NCBI RefSeq assembly: GCF_002104995.1
Contig: NW_024468380.1
Coordinates: 1-28,050, forward strand
Direction of reading: 5' to 3'
Source of the DNA: Linderina pennispora
Lineage: Eukaryota > Kickxellomycota > Kickxellomycetes > Kickxellales > Kickxellaceae
Length of the DNA stretch: 28,050 nucleotides
Position numbers and translations under genes: made by a program. Under the pieces are notes generated by a model that searched no databases, was not told the origin of the DNA, and was given only the letters and a program-made list of their open reading frames with translations. Shown here in pieces: positions 9,520 through 20,795 of this stretch (its first letter is position 1; each line of letters opens with the position of its first letter).

Positions 9520-9780
9520 GTTTGTGATACCGGCATGATCGACCAGGACGGATACGTGCACATTCTGTCGCGTGCCGATGACATCATCAACGTGGCTGCC
9601 CACCGCATCTCCACCAGCTCGCTAGAGGAGGTGATTGTCGAGCACAATGAGGTCGCCGAGACATGCGTGGTTGCGCGCCCGCATTCGATCAAGGGAAGCG
9701 TGCCGGTAGTCATTGCCGTGCTCAAGCACCACCGCCTAGACCATACGCTGGACGAGATCAAGACCAGTCCACAGGAGTAA
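9520..9780 (+). pseudogene. C-terminal fragment of an acyl-CoA synthetase
   Basis: About 87 codons match the C-terminal subdomain of acetyl/propionyl-CoA synthetases of the adenylate-forming family. CDTGMIDQDGYVHILSRADD is the A8 hinge region, and INVAAHRISTSSLEEVIVEH follows where the family normally has NVAGHR, with an Ala for the second Gly. VAETCVVARPHSIKGSVPVV then matches the next conserved block. Nothing of the roughly 500-residue N-terminal AMP-binding domain precedes it, and it stops (KTSPQE) before the catalytic lysine motif (KTxSGKxxR), so it cannot be an active synthetase. The CTGCAG just ahead of 9520 could be an old splice acceptor. The frame is open through the whole fragment, which suggests a recent or transposed piece. 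Function is not expected. Confidence 0.75.
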
Positions 9781-9830
9781 TTTTTAGCGTACTATTGGAG
9801 AAACGGTACTAATGACCAAAATGCTATACT

Positions 9831-10553
9831 TTAGTGGCCACCAAACTTGTCCTTCTTCTTTCCAATGAAGTTTGATGCCAGGTGGGTCACAGCATCTTTG
9901 TCAAATCCGTTGGAGCTACCTCCATTCTGGCGATGGCCGCCCCCACTCTGACTGTGTTGGTTATAGTATCCATCATTGTAATAGCCACCGCTGCCATTCG
10001 AGTGGTTTTTCTGTTGGTTTAGCAAGGTCAGTGCGAATGTGGCCGCTGCGATTCCCACATCCTTAATGCCAGGCCGGCGATTGGATGGCGCCCCATGCTC
10101 GCCGTTATATGGGTTGTGGCCGTTGTCATGTCGGCCATCATAGCGGTTGCCATATCTGCCAGGTGCGTCATAAGCATCATGTGCCTCAGGCTGCTGCTTA
10201 TGTCTATGCCTACGCTTTTTCTTATGAGTGGGCTGCGGGTTGGCATGATGGCTGCTGCTACCATGACCAGAAGGGCGGTCATTCCCATACTGGTCGCTGA
10301 AAGTAATCTGGTGCTGGCCGTGTCTACCGGCGCTGCCTGCACTGCCTCGCATGTCCGAGTACGAGTAGTCTGTCGGCCCGACAGGCCCATGCGCGACCTG
10401 GTTATATGCATCGTAGTGCCCTGGGTTGCCATACAAGTCCTGGTTTCGGTGCCTGTCGTTTGCGTAGGAGTTGTGGCCTCCCTCTCTCATCCTCTCGCTC
10501 TGATATTGCTGGAACGCAATGGCAGCAACGTCCTTCAGCTTGTTAAGGTCCAT
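9831..10553 (-). CDS. Disordered Gly/His/Asn/Tyr-rich protein of unknown function
   Basis: An intact 240-residue ORF. I chose the ATG at 10551-10553 (MDLNKLKDVAAIAFQQYQSE) because the following residues form an amphipathic helix, whereas the upstream extension to 10646 looks like translated leader. The body is low complexity: HYDAYNQ, GSAGSAGRHGQHQ, SGHGSSSHHANPQ. It carries a basic block KKKRRHRHK (about residue 110), a possible nuclear localisation signal. A short hydrophobic helix follows (IKDVGIAAATFALTLLNQQ, about 163-181), then a Gly/Asn/Tyr stretch and a basic end, GKKKDKFGGH. Two structured ends around a sticky disordered core suggest a scaffold or condensate-type protein, but this is inference. 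I do not recognise a family. It converges tail to tail with the synthetase relic. Confidence 0.75.
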   Translation of the reverse strand: MDLNKLKDVAAIAFQQYQSERMREGGHNSYANDRHRNQDLYGNPGHYDAYNQVAHGPVGPTDYSYSDMRGSAGSAGRHGQHQITFSDQYGNDRPSGHGSSSHHANPQPTHKKKRRHRHKQQPEAHDAYDAPGRYGNRYDGRHDNGHNPYNGEHGAPSNRRPGIKDVGIAAATFALTLLNQQKNHSNGSGGYYNDGYYNQHSQSGGGHRQNGGSSNGFDKDAVTHLASNFIGKKKDKFGGH

Positions 10554-11392
10554 AGTAAATAGGTCAGCAAATAAAGAAGTGGTGTGTGGATATTGGCAAG
10601 GAAAAAGAGAGTGCAAGATAAGAAGACAACTCAGTCCCGCCACCAAAGGTTGTCAAAATCATAGATAGTGAAAAATACCCAATCCAATCTGCAACACCCG
10701 CGTCTCATGTGGCCGGCAGGTGCAGACAATACCGCATATCAGGTGGGGGCGTCTGTGGGTAGATCTTCCGTGAATTCTTCTGTCCCCTCATCCTCACTGG
10801 ATACTCTCGCTGTCTTGAGTGGCATGAGCACGCTGGTTGCTTTGCACAGCAGGTTGGCGGGATACCGAGGAGCGCTACTGAGCATGCCATTGCACCATTA
10901 TGAATCAGAAGTAGCACATGCAACACTATGTATGAGACAGCCACATTCCAAGGACTGCATGTAAACGTGCAATTTCATCCGAATGTCTTGGCGCATCAAG
11001 ACACGCAGCTCCACATGAGCCACTTGACCATGCCATCATAAAGCTGCTTCAATGAACAGCATGGCGGTGTCTATGCTGCCCTTCCAGCTTGCTCCCTCTG
11101 CCTGGCATAATGCCCTAAAGAGAGAACCACATCACTATTGCCTGCATTCGGGATCAGTTGATTTAGATCAGATTAGCCACTGGTGCTTAGTTGGCACGGC
11201 GAGTGTGTTGTATTCTTTTTTTTTTCGCTCTCTGAATTATTCCCGACGATTTCGAGTATTTATTATATTACAAATCGCTCTATTACGCTTCAGGCTAACA
11301 TTCTGCCATCTGAACCTTGCACTTGACTTTTCTACTCGTGTACAGACAGGCTCCATATACCCCCCAAGGACCATTTTCGTTAGAAGCGAGCT
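10554..11392. other. Divergent intergenic region ahead of the TPR gene
   Basis: This 839-bp stretch should contain the promoters of the disordered-protein gene (-) and the TPR gene (+). A T run at about 11215-11225 and AT-rich TATTTATTATATT at about 11259 are the only landmarks. A 98-codon ORF at 10668-10964 has no domain and is taken as chance. Confidence 0.5.
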
Positions 11393-14300
11393 ATGGAGAC
11401 GGAGCTTCCACAGCTGCTAGGGCTCTCCGAGGCTGTTGTTAAGGCAGTGCTTGAAAAGACCCATGGTGACGCTGATGCACAGCAGTTTCTAGATCGTGTG
11501 CGCGAGAGGCTAGCTGATAATGCAGATGACGCTGACGTGGAGCAACTGAAGGCGCAGCTCAAGTATGACAACACGCGTTTAGGTAAGAAGTGGCTGGCTT
11601 CCGCTGATTTCACAATGAGCAAGCTGGCACTAAATAGATTTTGATGCTGATAGAGCAAGAGGTGCATCGTCTGACCAAGCAGATTGGACAGCTGCGCAGC
11701 ACAGCAGCCGGCGCCGAGACTGAGACGAAGACTGTGCGCGAGGAGCTGCAGGCAACGAAGGCACAGCTCGACGATGTCACGCGCAACTTGCAGGACCAGC
11801 GTGAGCTGGTTGAGTCCAAGGCACATTCCGAAACTCAGCTACGCGAGCAAGCCGATCAGCTACGTGATGAAAAGCGCGCTCTTTTGAGCCAGATCGCTGA
11901 GAAGCGCGACGAACTTGACGGCAAGGCTAAGGAGATCGACCGGCTCAGCGAGGTTATCCACGACCTGCAGCAGGCGCGCGAGACAGAGAGGGAAGAGCTG
12001 GCAAGGCTGCGGTCGCAGACATCTGTGTCTGACGTCAGCGAGCACATGCTGAAGCAGTCGCTTGATTTGGCCAAGAACCAGGTCAAGTGGCTAGACGATG
12101 AGCTGACAACAACACAGGCGCAAATGCAGCAGGCAAGATCGGAGCTGGCCCGTTTGTCGGCGACTAGTAAGGCGGAGGCAGAGCAGCTGCGCGCAGATAT
12201 CGAGGCGCTGACTGAGCAGACGGCGGAGCTGCGCGAGCGCAACACGATTGCAGAGCGCACTCTGCGTAGCAAGCTTGAGAGCGAGCGAGCAGCCAAGGAG
12301 GAACTGATTGAGCAGACCGAGCAGTTTAAGCGCGAAATGACAGCGCAGAAGAAGCTGTGCAGCGAGTGGGAGAAGACCGCTGAGGCCTCCAGGCAGCATG
12401 TGCGCAGTGTCGAGCAGAGCCTGCAGGAGCTTGAAGAGCACCAGCGTGGGACCGAGGAGAAGGCGAACCAGGCAGTGGCGATGATGGAGCAGCGTGTCGA
12501 CGAGCTCGAGACAGCATACGAGAATGCGCAGGAGCAAATCCAAAAGCTGACTGGCGAGCTAGAGACAGCCAACGCACTGCTGGACCGGTCGGCGCGGGGC
12601 CAGCCGATGAGCATTTCGCCTACTGCCAGGGTCGCCATCCAGATGCTGAACGCGAGCCAGGACGGACGCATCAACATCACGCAGCTGTATACTGAGAAGG
12701 TTGCACTCGAGGACAAGCTCAAGAAGTCGGAAGCAGAGGTTGCTTGTCTGCGCGAGAGCATGGAGCAGATACTGAGCGAGATCGAGGAGCGTGGCCCGAT
12801 TATCGCCGCAGAGCGCGAAGAGTATCATAGGCTGCTCGAGGAGGCAGACAAGCTGTCGTGCGATCTCACAGAATCGCGGCAGGAGAATGACAAGAACGTG
12901 GCTACGCTGAAAAAGACTCGCAAGGAGCGCGATTTGCTGCGCCAGCAGCTTTCAGCTGAGGAGCAGCAGACCAGAGACCTGTCGCGGCAGGTGGCCAATC
13001 TGCTGCGCAAGGCGGAGGAGGCGCGCTCCGGTGGCCGCACGGTGCCTGAGGCGCGTGATAACGGCGGTCGGCCGAGCGCATCGCAGGTTACACCTGATGA
13101 GGAGGAACAGTGGCTGGATGATGTCGACAAGGTTATTTCGCAGGGGCTGGTGACATTCAACAACATCACCGAGATTGTTGAGCAGAACCGGCGTCTTTTG
13201 CGAACCACCCGCGAACTAGCGAGCCACGTTGCTCAGGAAGAGGAGCGCCAGCGCGAGGCAAACGAGGGCGAGGTCAAGGAGGCTCTGGATCAGGCCGAGG
13301 TGATGCTCGATCGGTTAACCAAAGAGCTGCATACCACCAAGACCCGGCTGAGTGTAGTCGAGCGCGAGCGCGATATGCTCAAGTCAATCAAGGGCAACCC
13401 GAAACTTGGCAGCGATAATGAAGTAGACGTCCCGCCGCCAGTTGCTACTCAGATGGTCGGGCACAAGGCAGTCGTCACTGCCACCGAAGCGACCAGCACT
13501 GTTGACCCACTGACGCAGCTGCAGTCCGAGTATAAAACATACATCGCCGAATCGCGCAAGACTAGAGGCCAGCTCGAATCTGACCTGGCCAAGCTGCAGG
13601 GCGAGGTGTCAGAGTTGCGCGTGCGTGCTGCCAAGGCTGAGGCCCAGAGCGAGTTCGACAACGAGCGCGTCCAGCTATTTGTGCGTGATCTCGAAGGCCG
13701 GCAGAAAGAAGTCGAGCACCTGCGCCTTGCAACCTCACGGCTGCACAAGCAATCTGAATCGTACGAGAAGGAGCTCGACAACCTTTCATCCAGCCTGGCG
13801 GCAGAGCGCGTCGAGCTCAGTAAGCTGCAGCGGCAATTGGATGCTGCCGAGGGGGAGCGCGATCTGCTGCGGCAGAGTGAGCAGCGCTGGCGCAGCGATG
13901 AGCAGCGGCTGGTTGCTGAGCGCGCGAGTATGACGCAGATCTTGCAAAACACGACGAATATGCGTGAGGAGTGGCAGAAGGCATCCGAGGAACAGCTTGT
14001 CCAGATCCGCGAGCGGCTCGATAGCGCCCGCAAGGAGACGGATTCGGTGCAGCAGGAGCTGAAGCGCAGCCGCGAGGCCAACGAGCGTGCCCAGTTCAAG
14101 TTCGACAGGGAGCGGCAGGAGCTGCGTGGCCAGATCCAGCAACGCGAGGATCGCATTTCGCAGCTGCAGGAGCAAATTCAGACTGCCAAGGAGGCGACTA
14201 TGCACGTCACTGGCGAGAAGCGTGAGGTCGAGATTGCCCGCGATGCGCTGAGACGCCAGGTAGCTGCACTCGAGGCCAAGATCCGCGAGCAGGAAGAGCT

Positions 14301-16876
14301 GGTCAAGCGTGTGCGCACCCAGGGCAAGGACGTGACCAGCGAGTCGCTCCTGGAGACCCAGCTTAGCGACGCCCACTCGCAGCTCGATTCGTTGCACAGC
14401 GAGCTAGAGACCACTACCAAGCGTGCCGAGGATTTCCGCCAGCTGGCCGAGACCAACGACAATATGCTCAAGGGTCTCAGCGAGACATACGATCAGTTCA
14501 AGGCCGAGCAGGAGCAGGTGGCTGCTGAGCAGCAGGCCAAGATCCAAGCTTTGGAAGATGAGTTGGCGACGCTGAAAAAGACCCTTACCGACTGCCGCGA
14601 GGAGCTGGCCGCTACCCGCACGTCGCTGGAGAATGCTAATGGCGAAGCTGCCGAAAGCCGGGTGAAGTACGAGACCCAAATCGCTGACCTTGTAAGCGAT
14701 ATTGGGAAAAAGCAGGGCTCACTCGCAAAGCTTCGCGATGATTTGCGGCGCAAAACCGAGCAGTGCCAAGAGCTGCAGGAGCAATATGAGCGCGAGATTG
14801 TCGCCCATGCCAAGGACGTCGAGACCACGCTTGTTGCCCGCGAGAAGTTGCGCGAGACTCAGAGCAAGCTGACCATAGCCAACAGCGAGCTCAGGGCAGC
14901 CAAGAAGAGCAACGACCAGGCGACTGCTGCTGCCAAGCATGAGGTAGAGCAGGCAAAGGAATCGGCCCAGCGCGCAGAGTCCCGCCTGGCAGAGATCCAG
15001 CGCCAGAACTCGATTCTGATGGCGCACTTGGAGTCGATCGGACAGACAGTTCCTGACGTTACTGTAGACCCAGAGCGCATTTCTGCCGAAGCAGACTCGC
15101 AGCAACCAGGTGATGTGACGGCGCCGAGTACCGGCGCTCCAGCTGCTCAGGCTGCTGGCGAGCAGGGCGGTCTGCGTGAGATTGTCGTTTATTTGCGTCG
15201 CGAGCGTGATCTGGTGGCTGCCCAGCTCGAGCTGGCCCAGCAGGAGTCGCAGCGGTGGAAGCAGCAGGCCAGCCATACGCAGCGGGCACTCGATAATGTC
15301 CGTGGCGAGCTGTTGCAGTACACTCCTGCCGACCAGGTTCCGTCGTCCGACGACAGCGCGGAGAAGCCCGTGTCGGCCAATGCTATCCCCGATGGCGAAG
15401 GACCCATCACTCTTACAGCGTCTCAGCGCAAGACTGCGCGGCAGCAGATTGAGAACGGCATGCTCCTGCGCGAATCCAATGTTGTCATGCGGTCGGACCT
15501 GAACCTTGCCCGCAGAAAGCTGAAGGCCATCGAGGCAGAACTATCGAACCTGAAGAACCAGGTCGTGCCGCAGCTGCGCGGCGACAATGCGACCCTGCAG
15601 GCAGAGCTGGAGGCGACCAGGGCGCAGGCAGAGCAGTTGCAGGGCATGTGCGACCACTGGAAGCAGCGGCACGAGAAGGTTTTGGCGCGCTACCAGATGA
15701 TCGAGCCCGATGAGTACGAGTCGCTGAAGAGGGAGAACCAGCAGATGAAGCAGCAGGCAGAGGAGTCAGCAAAGGAACGCGCTGACCTGCAGATCCAGGC
15801 GAACAAGGTTCTGCAGCTGCAGTTGGAGATTGACCAGCTCAAGGGCCAGGCAGAGAAGCACATCGCTACGCTTGAGGAGGAGCGCAAGAGGGTAGCTGAC
15901 AAGGAGAAGCAGATCACTGAGCTGCAGAGCAATGTCACCCAGGCGCAGAGCAGCTCGAAAACGGCCAAACGCATTGGCAGAGGCAACGCAGAAGAAGTAC
16001 GACAAGCTGCATAATTCGTTCAAGAAGCTGCGCGAACAGTCGCAAGACGGCTTCAGGAGTCGCCAAGAGATCATCAGCCAGAAGGAAGCCGACATTGCCG
16101 AGCTCACCGAGAAGGTGCAGGCGCTGGAGGCCCAGGCTAAGAGTGTCGGCGAGACTGAAGGTCAGACGCAGCCAGACGCTGGTGTGCAGACCCAGTCCAA
16201 GGACAGGATTGACCAGATCGAGCAGGAGAAGCAGGAGATCAAGCAGACGTACACGAAGCTGCTGGTCGAACATACGCGGCTGGCTGACGAGCTTCGCCAG
16301 ACACAGGCGCAGCTTGAGGAGGCGCGTGCACAGCCCACATCGGCCGAGCCAACAAGCGCTGAGCCTGCGCCGGGAGTTGATACTGCCGAGGCTGACCGTC
16401 TGAAGAAGAAGCTCGAGGAGACCGAGCTGCAAGTCAAGAGCCTCGATGAGCAGGCCGCGCAACTCAAGGCCAAGGCGCTCAAGTTCTTCCGCGACAACAA
16501 GACCATGACGCAGCAGATCCGGGAGCTGCGGACAGCCAACGCCGAGCTGGAGAAAACGGTCAAGGAGCTGCGCGAGTCTGCCAAGGACACGCCGCCCAGC
16601 GAGCTGCAGACACAGCTGGATGAGGCGCGTGCCCAGCTCGCCAAGGCCAAGGACAGCCAGAAGAAGGCCGTTGCACAGGCAAAGAAGGCGGCCGAGCTCA
16701 AGTCGAAGATCAGGCTGGATACTGCTACCAAGAAGAGCGCGACGCTGGAGGCCAAGGTGAAGGAGCTGGAGGCGCAGATCGCACAGCCTGCGACGGACGC
16801 TGCGTCGCTGAAGCGGCCGCACGACGGCAGCGATGGCCCGGCGAAGAAGGCGCACGTAGATGCCACAGCCAAGTAA
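11393..16876 (+). CDS. Nucleoprotein TPR/MLP1-type nuclear basket protein
   Basis: The product lines the nuclear basket of the pore complex and helps retain unspliced mRNA and organise chromatin. Exon 1 (11393-11582) encodes METELPQLLGLSEAVVKAVL and 43 more codons. An intron at 11583-11653 (GTAAGA...GATAG, 71 bp) joins NTRL to EQEVHRL in frame. Almost all of the roughly 1,800 residues are heptad coiled coil. Around residues 1105-1195 is the TPR/MLP1-MLP2 domain (YEREIVAHAKDVETTL ... QNSILMAHLESIG). It is followed near 1235 by LREIVVYLRRERDLVAAQLE and then by LRESNVVMRSDLNLARRKLK and ARYQMIEPDEYESLKRE, all conserved in TPR. The C-terminus is basic (KRPHDGSDGPAKKAHVD), a likely nuclear signal. 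Length fits yeast MLP1 better than animal TPR, and the long acidic tail of animal TPR is absent. One frame break near 15966-15970 (AAAC for AAC) is the only flaw in 5.4 kb, probably an error. Confidence 0.93.
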
Positions 16877-17261
16877 TATTTCCGATTTTTAATATGTCCA
16901 ACCGAAAACACTCCGAGTATATCACCCACATGCCATGTCTGCCTGCAGATGTGAGTGGCGACGTAGAGCCGACCCTAAATGCCGAGGGTACCCGCCGAAA
17001 ACCGCCGCTGCTGTTGGGCAGCCCGGGCTGCAATTTATCCACCCCGTGGATATTTTCTTGGTGCGGCGGAGTTTTTCAGCCCAATAGCTCAACCGCAAAA
17101 TACCCCCGCGCCATTGCCTTAAAAGCCTGATCCGCCCTCTGTTTGCGCACAATCCTCGCAAAACCTTTCTTTTATCTCCACGCTATCTGTTCTTGTCTAT
17201 TTTGACACTACACCTTTTGGCTCGTTCTCTTTTCCTCCTCTCCCACATACAAACGCCAAAG
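16877..17261. other. Short TPR-PDX1 spacer
   Basis: These 385 bp hold the TPR 3' end and the PDX1 promoter. A pyrimidine-rich leader (TCTCTTTTCCTCCTCTCCC, about 17225-17243) precedes the PDX1 ATG. No TATA box or other gene is evident. Confidence 0.5.
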
Positions 17262-19001
17262 ATGCTTGCCCGTTTCGCTGTTGTCCGCCGTGGTGCTCGC
17301 GCCGCCGGTACGTTTCTCCCCCTGCCGAATTTGGGCCTGGTGTTGAATTCAACTCCACTAACTAGCTTGCTTCTGTAGCTGCCCGCTTCCACACAGCTGC
17401 TGTTAACGCAGAGGCTTCGCAGTTCACCATGCCTGCGCTGTCGCCGACCATGACCTCGGGCGGAATTGCCCACTGGGAGAAGAAGGAGGGTAAGTGTCGT
17501 TTTGATCCACCGCGCTTGAGCAGAAACGGGTCCTGGCAATCTGCCCGGCAGTCACAAAGCTCCCCAACATGAAGGCGTGGTGCTTGTGGAAATTATCCAT
17601 ACAGCTCGTGCGCTGCTTTGCGCCGTTGCAGGATAGCAGGTGTCCCTTGTGCGCACAATTTTTTCCACGAGAAAACGTGCCAGAACGTGCGCACTTACTC
17701 ACAGGCTTTATTGGTATATAGGCGAATCTTTCTCGGCTGGCGATCTCCTGCTGCAGATCGAGACGGATAAGGCGCAGATGGACGTCGAGGCTCAGGACGA
17801 TGGAGTTCTGGTCAAGATCCTGGCGCCGGAGGGCACACAGAACGTCAGCGTCAACCAGCCGATTGCCATTATTGCCGAGGAGGGCGACGACATCGGAAGC
17901 ATTGATATTGCTGCGCCTGTCCTCGCCATCTGCTGCCCCGGCCGCTGCTGCTGAGGCTGCTCCTGAGCCCGCCGCTGCCCCGACTCCGGCTGCCCCGGCT
18001 GCTGCCCCTGCTGGTAAGTTTGAAGACAGTCAGGGAACTGCCGAGCATGACTAGGCTGCCCAGACATGTGTACTCACCGCCATGATCTATACTGTGTAGC
18101 CGAGAACCACTCGACTGATAACTCGGCCCATGACCAGCTGTCACCGGCTGTTTCGTTTGCCATCCACGCCAACCACATCTCTAACGTTGCTGATATCCCT
18201 GGATCTGGACCCAAGGGCCGCATTCTGAAGGGCGACGTCCTGAGCTTCCTGAAGTCTGGCAAGGCTGTTATCAACAAGGACGCCGTATCACACACTGCCC
18301 CTGCTGCTGCCCCTGCCACCGCGGCTGCCGCTCCAGCCAAGAAGGCTAGTCCAGCTCCTTCGGCCGATGCCGAGACTGCGTTCCTGGTGAGGTCCTTGGA
18401 ATCTTCGGTCCTGCGCCATCTGGCGGAGCTCGAGCTCGCCAAGAAGACCACCTCTGTGCAGATCCCGGCTGAGAAACTGGCCAAGCTTACAAAGGCTAAC
18501 AAGTCGCTGAGCGAGTCCGTGTTCGCGCTGCGTGCTGCTGCGCTCGCCCTGCACCAGGTACCTCTGGGCAAGACCAGCACCGTTGGCGTTGCTGTTGATG
18601 GCTCCAAGGCGCCGACTGTTGTCGAGATTGCTAATGCGGCGACGCTCAGCGTGCTTGATCTGGCTGCTGCGATCAAGGAGGCGGCCAAGTCTGGTAAGGC
18701 TGCGGAGCAGACCCCCGCAGTCATCCTAGCTACTGAGGGCCAGTACACACCCCAGACGCTGCCGGCCGGAGCCACAGTTCTGGTTGTCGGCAAGCCGTAT
18801 GCCGCTGTGTCGACCGCCGACGCTGGCGCCGTGCTTGATAGCGCCTTGAACGAGCTGATTAGCGGATCTGCCAGCGCTGGCAAGGCGGCCAAGCCAACAG
18901 CACTGATTAATGTCAGCATCATTGGCGACTCGCCTGCCGCTGGTGCGTTCGCCGGCAAGATCAAGGGATTCCTTAGCAACCCGGAGCTGCTCACCTTCTA
19001 G
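17262..19001 (+). CDS. PDX1: Pyruvate dehydrogenase complex E3-binding protein (protein X)
   Basis: This mitochondrial matrix subunit anchors dihydrolipoamide dehydrogenase (E3) to the E2 core. Introns at 17308-17378 (71 bp), 17490-17721 (232 bp) and 18014-18099 (86 bp) all have GT-AG ends and join in frame. The start MLARFAVVRRGARAAAARFH is a typical basic, Ala-rich mitochondrial presequence. The lipoyl domain runs from FTMPALSPTMTSGGIAHWEK to QPIAIIAEEGDD with the lipoylated Lys in IETDKAQMDVEA. After an Ala/Pro linker comes the E3-binding domain (LSPAVSFAIHANHI ... GPKGRILKGDVLSFLKSGK). The remaining part follows the E2 inner core, but where E2 has the catalytic DHRxxDG this reads IGDSPAAGAFAGKI. 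The acetyltransferase is therefore dead, which separates E3BP from E2. One frame break near 17918-17920, in the Ala/Pro linker, looks like an extra base. Stop at 18999-19001. Confidence 0.92.
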
Positions 19002-20448
19002 ACGTCCATGTTCAAAAATATAATTAAGCTTGTGCTTGGGACGGACAGTGCGCGAGTTTTGTTCCATGATGAGGATTTCTCAGAGCTTGCAAGAAATTGC
19101 CGCAGTGGTATACGGTTACCCGCTTGCCACCAGCAAGGCGGCGAGTTTTTTGCCGCCCATGCCGTCGCTGTCTGCTTCGCATATAGCAAGACATGCTGCA
19201 TAACCCGAGGCAAGTTCCCTGTTGGCATGCTCAAACCTTTTCGCACTATGAATTATCGGAAAAGAAGGGGGTGGGTTGGTTTACTCGTGTAGAAACACGG
19301 CGCGTTCCGGTCCCGTGGAACGCATGGTGTTGTGCTCCGTGCCTGTTTCCAAGGAGATGTAGTCGATGATCTGCTGCCACCATACGAGGAAGATTCGCCT
19401 CCTGCTCTTATTCTACATATGTCCAGTACAGATCGATGGTGCAAGAATGTTCTTGTACCGTACCTTGCTTCGGCACCAGTTCTTCGCCATCCCTCATATA
19501 GGCTTCATATATGCCCCTAGGTGACAAACAGTACGCAGTGTAAGCTGGCGATCATGTAGCTTGATAGAAATCAACTCATCTGGATCATGATCTGGGCTGT
19601 GGACGGAACCTAGGTCGACCAAATGTGCGCGTGATCAGACAACGATTGCAGCTGGTTGCGGCCAGCACCCTACACGGTTGAAAACGGAGATGCCTAGCCG
19701 ATATGGCAGGTGGTGACGTCCCGATATCCATGGAAATCAAGCTGGAATCCTGCTGGTGGACAAAACAAGTGCAAATGCTCCGACGGTAAGGACAGGGGGG
19801 TGCCGAGCCAACCCCTCCCTCCCATCCGTATGTGGCCACAGTCGGTGTGATCCGGCTGGTTCACTACTGCCAGCAATTGCCCGGAAAGGAACACAGAAGC
19901 ACATGGCCCACATACGCTGCAGCCGGAGAATGGTGCAAAATAGGCAGACAAAGGGGGTGTTGGGATGGTTGACTGGCTGTAGAGCTGAAAGAGACCGAGA
20001 TGAGGCATTGAAGTGCCCATCAGATGCATGCTGTGCATCGGAAGTAAAGGCTGAGTGTGCCGACGGAGATTATTGCATCGAATGAAATTTGTCGCAGGGG
20101 TGGATCGACATTGGCTTGGTGCAGCTTTTTCCAGCGTTTTGTTTAGGGTAATTTCTCCGACTCGCCTTGATGAGTAGGTCGCTTGGACCGGTGGCCAGCT
20201 GAGCCAGCGAATCCGTAGTCCAAACTCTGGCCTGCTGTTGCGCCAGGCTGTGCATTTCCCGTCCGTCAAGCTGCGTATCTTTTTGCAAGAGCAATGGCCT
20301 TCTAAGGCAATTCCAGACTTCACGCAGGATTTGCGCTTACCTTTGCCAGCGATGAACACCCTGTAGGCGTTTCATAGGAGCCAAGAAAGTGCCTTCTGAA
20401 GGAAGAGAATTGCTCGGTGGAGCCATCATCTACAAAGCAGACCATGAG
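19002..20448. other. Intergenic stretch without a recognisable gene
   Basis: About 1.4 kb between PDX1 and the first permease. The longest ORF (221 codons, minus strand, 19694-20359) has mixed Cys/His/Pro composition, no domain and no sensible start context, so it is not called. The distal part should carry the permease promoter. No tRNA or other RNA gene was recognised. Confidence 0.5.
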
Positions 20449-20457
20449 TATATAAGG
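20449..20457 (+). promoter_or_regulatory. TATA box of the first purine permease
   Basis: TATATAAGG lies about 340 bp ahead of the ATG at 20796. The leader is long and pyrimidine-rich (CTCCCGCTACCCGCTCTTGC onward). The distance is large, so an upstream intron in the leader is possible. Confidence 0.5.
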
Positions 20458-20795
20458 AGCGGCCCGCTCCCGCTACCCGCTCTTGCTGCTCTTAGTCTGT
20501 CGCTTAACACAACATCTCGCCCAAAGTATTATCTTGGCTGCCGCCTTGACCGGATCCCGCACCATTGTAATATCTTTTCCTCTAAATATAACAGCTTCCT
20601 GTATTCTCCCTTGGCTCTTGTACTTTATCTGGCACAATACTGCGTCTGCATCCTCCTGTATCTGGCCTGCAGCCCTGTATTCTACAACATCTCTGAGTGT
20701 CCATCCCTCATCTGCTGGCTCTCAAACCTCCTTCACCACTCCCAGTATAGCACCTTAATAGCCATCCAAGCCTGCGTTTCTGGCCACTCTCAAGA

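Noticed and set aside
10668-10964. 98-codon plus-strand ORF ahead of TPR
   Set aside because: No domain or conserved feature, and it lies where the divergent promoters should be.
11393-16876. Long minus-strand ORFs (up to about 300 codons) opposite the TPR gene
   Set aside because: They mirror the Glu/Gln/Ala/Arg/Leu-rich coiled-coil codons and give low-complexity Ser/Leu/Arg proteins without domains. The plus-strand product is clearly a conserved nucleoporin.
19694-20359. 221-codon minus-strand ORF in the PDX1-permease spacer
   Set aside because: No domain, no sensible start context, irregular composition; length alone is not enough in GC-rich DNA.
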